The notes beneath the pieces are model-generated. The model worked only from the letters and a program-made list of their open reading frames with translations. It was not told where the DNA came from and did no database searches. A DNA stretch of 64,000 nt from positions 186,001-250,000 of the forward strand of contig NZ_JAKZHX010000011.1 in assembly GCF_022568815.1 (NCBI RefSeq), read 5' to 3'. The stretch comes from Undibacterium paludis. GTDB taxonomy: Bacteria > Pseudomonadota > Gammaproteobacteria > Burkholderiales > Burkholderiaceae_D. Both the position numbers and the translations under genes were made by a program. Of the stretch, positions 26,318 to 34,239 are shown in pieces. The first letter of the stretch is position 1. Each line of letters opens with the position of its first letter.

Positions 26318-26480
26318 GTCTGCTGACACTGAGACCAAAACAGTCGCAAACACAGCCACGCATAGATCTGCTGGTTGATTGAAAGATAAATTGGCCGACA
26401 GACCGATCAATCTGTTCTGTTCATTTTAGCCTTGCCGAGATAGTCTGGTCTCTTTTGACTTTCAATTTATGAAGGCATAT

Positions 26481-26530
26481 TATAGCTTTTTAGAAAAAAG
26501 GCAGTTTTTGACTGCATGATGAAAGCTATA
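26481..26530. promoter_or_regulatory. nested inverted repeats before the HU/IHF-like gene
   Basis: Outer arms TATAGCTTT (26481-26489) and AAAGCTATA (26522-26530) enclose a small hairpin GCAGT/ACTGC (26501-26505, 26511-26515). The outer arm ends 5 bases before the ATG at 26536, where no ribosome-binding site is seen. It may be an operator or an RNA structure controlling translation. Confidence 0.45.
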
Positions 26531-26535
26531 GCAGA

Positions 26536-26850
26536 ATGACTAAACACGATATCGTTGAGCGAATTTACGGCAAATACCAGGGGACTCTGACCAGAAACCA
26601 TGTGAAAGATATCGTTTCTTTTGTATTTGACGAAATTGTCCGCGAGATGACCGAGGGCGGCGAGGCAAAGATCAGTCGCTTCGGGACTTTTAAAGTTGCC
26701 GAGAGAAATGCAAAAAAAGCCAGAAACCCCAGAACTGGTGAAGAAGTGATGATAGAAGACCGTAAGGTGCCCAAATTCAAGCCCAGTCGTTACCTGCAGA
26801 ACAAAGTCAACAATTTGCCTACCGATGATGAGAAGGATGAGGACGACTGA
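26536..26850 (+). CDS. HU/IHF-family DNA-bending protein with acidic tail
   Basis: 104 aa. The HU/IHF fold is evident: GEAKISRFGTFKVAER, then the DNA-binding arm with RNPRTGEEV, and KFKPSRYLQNKVN at the end. The arm Pro is in place. It differs from usual HU (about 90 aa) and IHF by an acidic tail (DDEKDEDD). It could be a nucleoid protein tied to the secretion locus or an ordinary chromosomal one; the DNA it binds is unknown. A terminator follows, so it is a separate unit. Confidence 0.85.
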   Translation: MTKHDIVERIYGKYQGTLTRNHVKDIVSFVFDEIVREMTEGGEAKISRFGTFKVAERNAKKARNPRTGEEVMIEDRKVPKFKPSRYLQNKVNNLPTDDEKDEDD

Positions 26851-26877
26851 TATTCTGCTGGCGAGATACAGAATTTT

Positions 26878-26908
26878 AAAAACGGATGCTGATGCATCCG
26901 TTTTTTTT
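26878..26908 (+). terminator. intrinsic terminator after the HU/IHF-like gene
   Basis: AAAAACGGATGC (26878-26889), loop TGAT, GCATCCGTTTTT (26894-26905), with more T after. Perfect 12-base stem. Confidence 0.92.
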
Positions 26909-27390
26909 GGGTGGAGACCAGGTAATGCAATCACATCCACATCGTGCTCATATACCCAAGGCTCAAGAGTTTAGCCAGACGGGGACAAAACCGTGGTGCC
27001 CAAAAGATTGGCTCTGCATATATCTGGCCGGTTTTACACAACATGCCTGAACATCACTCACATTTATAATTGTTTTTTACTTTTGTTTTTATAAAAATTT
27101 GAAAAATAAAAAATGCGCAAGTATAATTCCTTGCATCAGGCCTGTTTTCCCGGGCTGAGTTTTGACCATCAGTAGCATGAGAGTCAAGTTCTGCTCGCTG
27201 CAGGCAGGAGCGATTTCCCGATTTCAGGCGCGGTTCCAGGTTTTGTCTTTTTGCTTCTCCTTATGTATGGTAGCTTGGATTATTTTTAAAATTCTGATAA
27301 TAATTCGTGTGCGGCATAATTAATCAAGGTATTTCCGGGGCATATTTCTTCTGAGTCATGAAATAAGTTCCGTGCAAAAACGGGCAAAAA
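26909..27390. other. 482-base intergenic stretch
   Basis: No gene is supported. It is AT-rich around 27060-27120 and again at 27270-27330. TTGGAT at 27275-27280 and TAATAA at 27298-27303, spaced 17, form a weak candidate promoter for the gene at 27391. It separates the secretion block from the lipase pair. Confidence 0.4.
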
Positions 27391-27936
27391 ATGAAACTCT
27401 CGAAACGAAATTTTGCAGGATTTTTGATGGCAATCGCCTTACAAACACAACTGGGATCTAGCGCAATGGCAAATGAAGAAGCATTGAAATTCACGACACA
27501 TGATATTGATATCAAAGTGTTCAGTGCGAGTGATGTTTATATCGTCTATGCAGGGTCTCCGCACAGACTCAGCTTTGGCAAGGTCTTCAGGGCAAAGACA
27601 CCTGAAGATGTCAGCAAATTCAAATGGGGTACTTCCGGCAGCTACAACGCATTTGCTGGTCCGGTGGAAATGGAATGGCGCTCGCAGGATGGTACACCGT
27701 TCAAATATTCACTTAACCTGGATGAGATATTCAAAGACAGAAAAATCCTGCATACGGAAGACGTCTCAAGGTTGTATAAACCAGAGCCGGTGTATGGTGG
27801 CCATCCGACCATCATCCTTGAAGTGAATGACCGCACGGTGAATGTCTATATGTTTGTCACGATGCGTTTGGAAAAAGATGAGCAGACACGTGAGCACCGT
27901 GATCATCTGACCCTCGCTTTTACAAAGACTTTTTGA
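27391..27936 (+). CDS. exported protein, candidate immunity partner of the lipase
   Basis: 181 aa. Signal peptide (RNFAGFLMAIALQTQLGSSAMA). The mature part is rich in beta-strand-like segments (DIKVFSASDVYIVYAG, PTIILEVNDRTVNVYMFVTM, in parts). No family recognised. It ends 12 bases before the DUF2235 gene. A periplasmic protein encoded next to a phospholipase-type toxin is the usual layout of Tle/Tli pairs, so an immunity role is suggested by position only; it could also be an accessory protein. Confidence 0.65.
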   Translation: MKLSKRNFAGFLMAIALQTQLGSSAMANEEALKFTTHDIDIKVFSASDVYIVYAGSPHRLSFGKVFRAKTPEDVSKFKWGTSGSYNAFAGPVEMEWRSQDGTPFKYSLNLDEIFKDRKILHTEDVSRLYKPEPVYGGHPTIILEVNDRTVNVYMFVTMRLEKDEQTREHRDHLTLAFTKTF

Positions 27937-27948
27937 TCTTAATTTCCT

Positions 27949-29148
27949 ATGACTGTTAAATCTGACGGCGTTGATGTTAAACAGGCCACTCCTGAACAAC
28001 TGGCAACCTATACCAGGGCAGAAGCTGAGATCAATGCCTTCAAGGTTCCACAGCTCTATGATGCCAAGGACCCCAATGCGCGTGTGTTCGTCGCCTTGTT
28101 TGACGGTACGGGAAACGATGCGATCAAGGACCCCAAACACATCACCAATGTGGGGCTGCTCAAAGAGCAGCTGGAGAATGCCAGGCTGGAAAATCCGAAT
28201 ATCGGCTTTTACTATAAAGAAGGTCCAGGCACACAGGGCGGTATCAAGGGTACGATAGATGGCGCGACAGGTGGCACCTACCAGGAACGCCTGGAAGAAA
28301 TGTATCAACGGTTTGATATCCAGTCTGCTGCCTGGTTGCAGGAAAATCCCAATGCCAAGATCAGTGTCGTGTCTGTTGGCTTTAGCCGTGGCGCTGAACA
28401 GGCGGCAGGCTTCACCCGCATGGTCGATGAAAGAGGCATCCAGAACCCTAACGCAAGGCAGGTGGAGACCTATCCGCTGAGCCTGGGTCTGAAAGATGAC
28501 AAGGTGACTTTCACCGCTCCGCCTCTACAAGAGCCCGGTCATCAGGCACAGGCTCTGGCCCTGTATGATCCTGTTGCGACGGGCGCGCCAGAACGCAAGG
28601 ACAGGCGACCAGCCGATTCGGTCATCAGCGGCCTGCAAATCAAGGCTGGCGATGAGCACCGTTCTTTGTTCCCGGCAGATAACATTATTCCCCAGGGCTT
28701 GTCGGCTGACAAGCGCTTCCTGGGCGTGACGACTGCTGGTTGCCATAGCGATATAGGTGGCGGCTATGAACTCAATGGCCTGTCCACGCGCAACTATAAT
28801 TTGATGAGCGACTATTTGAACGCCAGCCTGGGTTCAGCGCTGATCATGAAGCGTGAAGTACCTGCCGAGCCAGAGAAGAGTGTGATCCATGATTCTACGC
28901 AGCACAAATTCTTTTACCTCAGGGTGGAAGAGCGTGGCATAACGCCCAGACAGGACCCTGACGGCAAACCCGTTGAACCCGTGGACCAGAAGCTGCTCGA
29001 TCAATTCGGCGGCAGTATCAAGCCAGTTGCTGATATCAGGACAGGTGCCGACATGAATGTGCTGAGCGCCGACGACAGCCCTTCAAGCCGCCTGCTGTCG
29101 CGCACACCGGAAGTCGTCAAACCAGCACCGGAACAGCCAAAAATGTAG
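27949..29148 (+). CDS. DUF2235 lipase-like protein (Tle1 type), candidate effector
   Basis: 399 aa, no signal peptide. DUF2235 signs: ALFDGTGND near the front, the nucleophile elbow VGFSRGAEQ with S146, and GCHSDIGGGYE with H266 and D268. These are the catalytic elements of Tle1-family phospholipases used as interbacterial effectors. No signal peptide plus an exported neighbour fits a toxin/immunity pair. No VgrG, PAAR or other type VI gene is near; the closest transport system is the T4BSS just upstream. ATG 27949 lacks a clear ribosome-binding site, suggesting coupling to the gene in front. Confidence 0.78.
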   Translation: MTVKSDGVDVKQATPEQLATYTRAEAEINAFKVPQLYDAKDPNARVFVALFDGTGNDAIKDPKHITNVGLLKEQLENARLENPNIGFYYKEGPGTQGGIKGTIDGATGGTYQERLEEMYQRFDIQSAAWLQENPNAKISVVSVGFSRGAEQAAGFTRMVDERGIQNPNARQVETYPLSLGLKDDKVTFTAPPLQEPGHQAQALALYDPVATGAPERKDRRPADSVISGLQIKAGDEHRSLFPADNIIPQGLSADKRFLGVTTAGCHSDIGGGYELNGLSTRNYNLMSDYLNASLGSALIMKREVPAEPEKSVIHDSTQHKFFYLRVEERGITPRQDPDGKPVEPVDQKLLDQFGGSIKPVADIRTGADMNVLSADDSPSSRLLSRTPEVVKPAPEQPKM

Positions 29149-29252
29149 ATTGGGACGGCAGAAAAAAGTACTTGCGTGCAGAATTCTGGTCTAAGATCAT
29201 TCTTTTCATATCGAGCCTGGCATAGGCCAGATCTCCTTAATAAAGGATGACG

Positions 29253-29681
29253 ATGAATTCGCTTTCTCCAGCCGTTGCAGCATCCCTGAAAACCTGGCAT
29301 GAGATGGTTGCCAGTGGTGACCTGACTGCTCTGCCTGCCATCGTGCATGCCGATGCCGTGTTCCGTTCACCCATGGCTCATCAGCCTTATGCCAGCGCGC
29401 AGGCAGTGATCTTGATCCTGGGTACGGTCATCAAGGTATTTGAGAATTTTACCTACCACCGGCAATTGTCTTCTGATGACGGCCTCAGCGTTGTACTTGA
29501 ATTCAGTGCCAATGTCGGCGACAAGCAGCTGAAAGGCATAGACATGATACGCTTTGATGGGGACGGGAAAATCGTCGACTTCGAAGTCATGGTCAGGCCC
29601 ATGAGCGGCTTGCAGGCCTTGGGACAGGAAATGGGGGCCCGCCTTGCACAATATCTGCCTGCCTATAAGTCGGGCAGATAA
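29253..29681 (+). CDS. NTF2-like/SnoaL-fold protein
   Basis: 142 aa. Cone-shaped NTF2-like fold: WHEMVASGDLTAL, IVHADAVFRSP, GIDMIRFDGDGKIVDFEVMVRP (in parts). Such proteins are small isomerases, hydrolases or binding proteins; substrate unknown. ATG 29247 and 29253 are both possible; AAAGG at 29242-29246 suits 29253. It converges with a second NTF2-like gene on the other strand. Confidence 0.78.
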   Translation: MNSLSPAVAASLKTWHEMVASGDLTALPAIVHADAVFRSPMAHQPYASAQAVILILGTVIKVFENFTYHRQLSSDDGLSVVLEFSANVGDKQLKGIDMIRFDGDGKIVDFEVMVRPMSGLQALGQEMGARLAQYLPAYKSGR

Positions 29682-29708
29682 TTGTTTTCATGGTTACTTA
29701 AGTCAAGC

Positions 29709-30191
29709 CTATCTGCGGGCCTGACGTTTGAGGAAGCGCATGAAGCCGCCCAACAGGGGGAGCTTTTCATATAATTCTTCAGCTGCATCCCAATAATCGC
29801 GATGAAAATGCACCCGGCCGTCCTGAGCGAAACGTAGGTGCGTAGCACCACGTATACAAAGCTCTGCGGCATTGGCTTTGTTCAGTTTGAACAGGAAATC
29901 CCAGACGATGAAGGCAGATTCTCCCTGTAGCACTGACGAACTTACGTGAAAGCGCGGTTCTCTGACTTGCTCAAACATATGTTGAAATACGTGTGTTATT
30001 GCTGGCAGATCACGCAATTCATTGAACGGATCCTTGAAATACGCATCTTCTGTATAAATGGTGGACAGGTCCTTGCATTTCTCTGGCGAAATCGTCTCAA
30101 AGAATGTAATCAGTTGTTGCAGCCTCAATGTGTGATCCGGGATGGCTGGCAAACCGGTAAGATCTTCGCTCATCAAGTTTTCGTCCGTCAT
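29709..30191 (-). CDS. NTF2-like protein, last gene of the COG2907/cfa operon
   Basis: 160 aa. NTF2-like pattern with IYTEDAYFKDPFNE and HLRFAQDGRVHFHRDYWDAAEEL. Families like this close operons with COG2907 flavoproteins and Cfa-like methyltransferases in several proteobacteria. Function unknown. Its ATG overlaps the SDR stop by 4 bases, so it is the seventh gene of the operon. It shows weak similarity in fold, not obvious sequence, to the convergent gene at 29253. Confidence 0.8.
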   Translation of the reverse strand: MTDENLMSEDLTGLPAIPDHTLRLQQLITFFETISPEKCKDLSTIYTEDAYFKDPFNELRDLPAITHVFQHMFEQVREPRFHVSSSVLQGESAFIVWDFLFKLNKANAAELCIRGATHLRFAQDGRVHFHRDYWDAAEELYEKLPLLGGFMRFLKRQARR

Positions 30192-30955
30192 AGACCAGTG
30201 ACCTTATGTACAAGGTAAAAATATGCAGGGTAGGGCAACAACCGTGCGAATCTTAGCCAGTTGGTGAAACGCCTGGGGAAATGTATGTGGAAATTGCCTC
30301 GCTCCAAGCCTTTGACAAGTGCTTGCGCTGCAGCCGGTGCACTCATCAGCGCCGGCATCCGGAAATTATTCTCGTGTGTCATGGGTGTTTCCACAAAACC
30401 GGGATTGATCATGTAAACAGCGATATTCTTTGGTCGCAGATCAAGGAACAGTGACTCACACAAATTGATGAGGGCTGCCTTGGTGGGGCCATAGACCAGT
30501 GCCTTGGGTAATCCTGACAGCCCGGCAACTGAACTGACGACACCTATCCCACCTGCACCCTGTTTCAGCAAAACGGGTAAAACCACTTCCAGACATTGGT
30601 AGACACCGCGCAGATTTACGTCAATCAGCGATATGGCCTTGTCCAGGTCAAAGCTGTCAGCACGCATTTCATTGTAGCTGCCAGCCACGATCAGCACCAG
30701 GTCTATCCAGCGCCAGTGTTCCATGATCTCCGCATGACTGGTCGCCAGACTCGCACGGTCCGTTACGTCCAGTGGCAATGCTCTGGCGTGCGGATAGGCT
30801 GCAGCGATTTTTTCCAGTCGTTCGCGCTTCCTGGCTGATATGACAACATGAGCGCCACGTTCCAGCAATGCTTTAGCCGTTGCTTCACCGATACCGCTGG
30901 ACGCACCTATAATCCAGACATGTTTGCCCTGCCAGTCGCGGATGACGGGATTCAT
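30188..30955 (-). CDS. short-chain dehydrogenase/reductase (SDR)
   Basis: 255 aa. Cofactor motif IIGASSGIGEAT (TGxxxGxG type) at the front, an Asn-type VAGSYNE strand, and the active-site YGPTK. After it comes VYMINPGFVETPM, a classical SDR end of the active site. Substrate unknown; the context suggests a lipid-modification step. Both ends overlap the neighbours by 4 bases (ATGA). Confidence 0.85.
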   Translation of the reverse strand: MNPVIRDWQGKHVWIIGASSGIGEATAKALLERGAHVVISARKRERLEKIAAAYPHARALPLDVTDRASLATSHAEIMEHWRWIDLVLIVAGSYNEMRADSFDLDKAISLIDVNLRGVYQCLEVVLPVLLKQGAGGIGVVSSVAGLSGLPKALVYGPTKAALINLCESLFLDLRPKNIAVYMINPGFVETPMTHENNFRMPALMSAPAAAQALVKGLERGNFHIHFPRRFTNWLRFARLLPYPAYFYLVHKVTGL

Positions 30956-31518
30956 GGCTGCCCCTGCTGGGTGGTGTGACGCTTGGTGAAAGACAGGGTG
31001 ACGCTGCCTAATTCCACACCAAATTTTGTCATGATCGCGCGGTTCAGCATGACATGCTCATCCATCAGTACCATGGTGTCGTCAAAATTCACATGGTAAG
31101 TGCTGCCGCTTACCGGCAGGGCTAACACATAATTCCAGTGCAGCACATTGCCAGAGACTATGCCCTCTGCTTCACCGACTACATCCGCTGCCGTACCGAT
31201 GAAATGATTGTCGGCCACTTTTTTCAAGGTCCAGACACGTTTCTGCCTACTGCCATCTGCATAACTGAAGTCTTCATTGAGGGTGCCGGTGTCACCATCC
31301 CACTGACAATCCATAGTGACGGTAAACCGTTTGACGATGGCGCCCGATCTGTCCTGAAACATGCCCCACGCATCAAGCTTGCCATTGAAATAGCTGCGCA
31401 GATCCAGTCGCGGCTGTTCATTAACATACCGATTCGGCGCAAAGCCCGATGTGCATGACGCCAGTAGCAAGACCATGCACAGGATGATCAGGCGTTGGCA
31501 GTGTTCGATGATGTTCAT
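30952..31518 (-). CDS. DUF3833 lipoprotein
   Basis: 188 aa. Signal peptide with lipobox LASC. The DUF3833 pattern is present: DLRSYFNGKLDAWGMFQDRSG, FTVTMDCQWDG, LNEDFSYADG, and LMDEHVMLNRAIMTKFG (in parts). It is a lipocalin-like outer-layer lipoprotein that often accompanies Cfa/COG2907 genes. The exact role is unknown. Confidence 0.82.
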   Translation of the reverse strand: MNIIEHCQRLIILCMVLLLASCTSGFAPNRYVNEQPRLDLRSYFNGKLDAWGMFQDRSGAIVKRFTVTMDCQWDGDTGTLNEDFSYADGSRQKRVWTLKKVADNHFIGTAADVVGEAEGIVSGNVLHWNYVLALPVSGSTYHVNFDDTMVLMDEHVMLNRAIMTKFGVELGSVTLSFTKRHTTQQGQP

Positions 31519-31526
31519 ATTGATTC

Positions 31527-32102
31527 TCAGTTCCCAGTTGAACCTAGCAGTTTGTTTCTCAGATTCTGCGCAGAAGTTTTTTTGTCCAGCCAGATTGCGA
31601 AGAAGGCGTTTGCAAATTCTGCATCCCTGATTTCCCCAAGCAATTTCCCGTTCAGGTAGAAACGTGCCGCCTCATTCGGTACATAGATGCCGGTAATATG
31701 TGTTCCCTGTCTGACGTCAGGGAACAATGTTTTCATTTGTGCCAGCCAACGTTCGCGTTTCTCAGCCGTGCCTAACTGAAGTTTTTCTATCTCTTCTATG
31801 CTGGCACTGGCAATCTTGTTGCCATACAGGGTGCGGGCATAGGTCAGGTCCAGGGCAATACGGGTGGTTTTGTCTCGGTCAGGCTGGTACGCGCCTGAGG
31901 TACTCCACAGTGCCGCATCGTAAATATGGAGACCAAACCAGCGGTAACTGCCGCTGCCTTGCAGTTGTGCCTGTGGTATTTCTTCACTGATATGCGCTGG
32001 CGCCATCGTAGATGCCTGAGCCAGGCAAGTAACCATACTGCTTTGCAAAAGCAAAAGCGGTATCGTTACTTGCAGGTGTTTTATGCTCAGAAAAGTTTTC
32101 AT
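31527..32102 (-). CDS. chalcone isomerase-like exported protein
   Basis: 191 aa with a signal peptide (about 1-30). The CHI-like domain shows LQGSGSYRWFGLHIYDAALW, ALDLTYARTLYG and FYLNGKLLGEIRDAEFANAFFAIWLD (in parts). Bacterial members are not known to act on flavonoids; related fatty-acid-binding proteins share the fold, and the context here suggests lipids. It overlaps cfa by 4 bases. Confidence 0.82.
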   Translation of the reverse strand: MKTFLSIKHLQVTIPLLLLQSSMVTCLAQASTMAPAHISEEIPQAQLQGSGSYRWFGLHIYDAALWSTSGAYQPDRDKTTRIALDLTYARTLYGNKIASASIEEIEKLQLGTAEKRERWLAQMKTLFPDVRQGTHITGIYVPNEAARFYLNGKLLGEIRDAEFANAFFAIWLDKKTSAQNLRNKLLGSTGN

Positions 32103-33367
32103 TTCTTTACCAGTGTGAACTGCGCGACATTAATGCTGCCAGCGCGAAAGCCAGCTTCACAATAGGCCAGGTAAAATTCCCATGTGCGCAAGAAATTGTC
32201 ATCAAATCCCAGTGCTTTTACCTGCGCTGATTTTTCCATGAACGAACGACGCCACATCAGCAGGGTACGGGCATAATCGATGCCGAAGTGAAAGGTGTCG
32301 CGTACTTCCAATCCATATTTCTTAGCCATGGCATGGAATATTTTTACCGAAGGCAGCATGCCGCCTGGGAAGATGTATTGCTGAATGAAATCTGTCCCTT
32401 TGCGATAGCGTTCAAACAAGTTATCAGCAATGACAATGCTTTGTACGCAAGCGCGCCCGCCAGGTTTCAGGTTGCGCTGTATGCACGAAAAATACGCAGG
32501 CCAGTACTCCTCACCAACGGCTTCGAACATTTCTATGGAAGCGATGGCATCGTATTCGCCTTGAGTGTCCCTGTAATCCTGGATTTTTAAATCACTTCGT
32601 TCAGATAAGCCGGCCTGCTGCAGACGGTGCTGTGCATATTGCAATTGTTCTGTGGACAGGGTCAGTCCAGTCACATGTGCGCCCGCATCGCGTATCACCA
32701 TTTCAGCAAAACCACCCCAGCCGCAACCTATTTCCAGGACCCTGGCTTGTTGGGGTAACTCCAGTTGCTGCAAGATACGTCTGTATTTGCTTTCTTGCGC
32801 TGCTTCCAGTTGTTCAGGCTGATCATCGGTAAAAATTCCACTCGAATACGTCATTGATGGGTCTAGCCACAGTTTGTAGAATTCATTGCCTATGTCGTAA
32901 TGCGCGTGGATATTTTTTTTGCTGCCCGTGCGTGAATTACGATTCAACAGGTGCTTGAGCCGATACAGGAGGTTACCCCACCAGCTACCATAAATCACGG
33001 TTTCGAGTTGCTGGCGATTATGCGAGATCAGTTCAATCAATCCGGTCAGGCTGCTGCTGGACCAATGACCGGCGATATAGCTTTCGGCAAAACCGATGTC
33101 ACCGGATTTGATAACCGCACGTAGCAAGTGCCAGTTGGCCAGATGCAGGCTGACATGCTGAGTGCCAGCATAGGCACAGCCATAACTTGCAGTTTGTCCA
33201 TCCGGGAATTGTATCGTCAGGCAACCATGCTCAAGCTTATTCAGCAAGCCGAGTATGAACCTGGCTTCCGCAGGAAAATTTTTGCTATCCAGTGTCGATG
33301 CTGACAAGCTGGATGCGCCGTTGCTGGATGTATTGGCGGAGCTGAGGGTGGGGTGCAGGCTGCTCAT
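32099..33367 (-). CDS. cfa: cyclopropane-fatty-acid synthase-family methyltransferase
   Basis: 422 aa from ATG 33367. The AdoMet-binding motif VLEIGCGWGGFAE lies in the middle, preceded by AHYDIGNEFYKLWLD and followed by SIEMFEAVGEEYW, all typical of Cfa enzymes, which methylate acyl chains of membrane phospholipids. In operons with COG2907 and DUF1365, related enzymes act in unusual methylated or furan fatty acid formation. The frame opens at 33427, but ATG 33367 overlaps the DUF1365 stop by 4 bases like the other operon joints. Confidence 0.88.
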   Translation of the reverse strand: MSSLHPTLSSANTSSNGASSLSASTLDSKNFPAEARFILGLLNKLEHGCLTIQFPDGQTASYGCAYAGTQHVSLHLANWHLLRAVIKSGDIGFAESYIAGHWSSSSLTGLIELISHNRQQLETVIYGSWWGNLLYRLKHLLNRNSRTGSKKNIHAHYDIGNEFYKLWLDPSMTYSSGIFTDDQPEQLEAAQESKYRRILQQLELPQQARVLEIGCGWGGFAEMVIRDAGAHVTGLTLSTEQLQYAQHRLQQAGLSERSDLKIQDYRDTQGEYDAIASIEMFEAVGEEYWPAYFSCIQRNLKPGGRACVQSIVIADNLFERYRKGTDFIQQYIFPGGMLPSVKIFHAMAKKYGLEVRDTFHFGIDYARTLLMWRRSFMEKSAQVKALGFDDNFLRTWEFYLAYCEAGFRAGSINVAQFTLVKK

Positions 33368-34239
33368 CGACTTATCTCTTCTGTAGGAGGGTGGGGTTTG
33401 GAAAAAAATGGAACACGCTTGATCCACAGGCGCGCAGCCTGCACGTGTATGCGCAGAACCACGCCTAGCGTCATGAATGGGTAACGCAGTAAGACTCTGA
33501 CGATGGTTCTTGAGGTAAAGCCCAGTTCGGTGCCCGATATGCTGGTCAGCAATAGTGGGCCGGATATGTCGTCATAGTCTATTTTCGCAAGATGCCTTAC
33601 ACGCCCTTCTTGCGGAGTCTTGTATGAACCAGCATCTCCCGCGCTAGCACCGGCTTGCATGAAATAAAACCGATAACCGCCCTCAACAGCACAAAAAGGC
33701 GAGACGTGGAAAATTTTCCGAGCATGCAGTTCTTCCCCATTCGCGAGTGTCTGTCCGTTTTCCAGCAGGTACAGATGTTTCTCGCCAAAGGTATTGCGTA
33801 CCTCACATACGATGGCGCGCAGGCTGCCGTCCTGCCTGTGACAAAACCAGAAAGACACCGGATTGAACACAAAACCGAAGACTCGCGGGAAGCATTGCAG
33901 GAAGATGTCTCCATCCGCGTCATTGATCCCTTCGTTCTTTAGTGTGTGGTCCAGCCATTGCGCCAGCGGTCGTATGCCATCGCCGTGATCACTTTCGTGA
34001 AAAGATAAAAAATTGCTGCGATTTAATGAAAATAGCCGGGGCAACAAAGGCATTTCGTGCAATTGCCTGACCGGTATGCGTATGAAGAAGACGCCATAGC
34101 GAAATGCATTCTTTACCGGGCGCAGACGTTTGTGCATCACCTCGCCAGTACACAAAACTGGCATATTGCCGCATTTGACGTTGACATCGGTGTGGACTGA
34201 TGCAGGCATGATCTCAGGCAGCACGCGCGGAGGATTCAT
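33364..34239 (-). CDS. DUF1365 protein
   Basis: 291 aa. Family pattern: CTGEVMHKRLRPVKNAFRYGVFFIRI, FLSFHESDHGDG, FPRVFGFVFNPVSFWFCHR and FGEKHLYLL (in parts). DUF1365 proteins nearly always sit between a COG2907 flavoprotein and a Cfa-like enzyme; catalytic role not settled. Start is ATG 34239 (26-base overlap with the flavoprotein gene) or ATG 34209, which lies 4 bases after that gene's stop. Confidence 0.86.
   Translation of the reverse strand: MNPPRVLPEIMPASVHTDVNVKCGNMPVLCTGEVMHKRLRPVKNAFRYGVFFIRIPVRQLHEMPLLPRLFSLNRSNFLSFHESDHGDGIRPLAQWLDHTLKNEGINDADGDIFLQCFPRVFGFVFNPVSFWFCHRQDGSLRAIVCEVRNTFGEKHLYLLENGQTLANGEELHARKIFHVSPFCAVEGGYRFYFMQAGASAGDAGSYKTPQEGRVRHLAKIDYDDISGPLLLTSISGTELGFTSRTIVRVLLRYPFMTLGVVLRIHVQAARLWIKRVPFFSKPHPPTEEISR

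Noticed and set aside
27391..29148. Type VI secretion cluster
   Set aside because: Only the DUF2235 gene recalls type VI; no VgrG, PAAR, Hcp or Tss gene is present.
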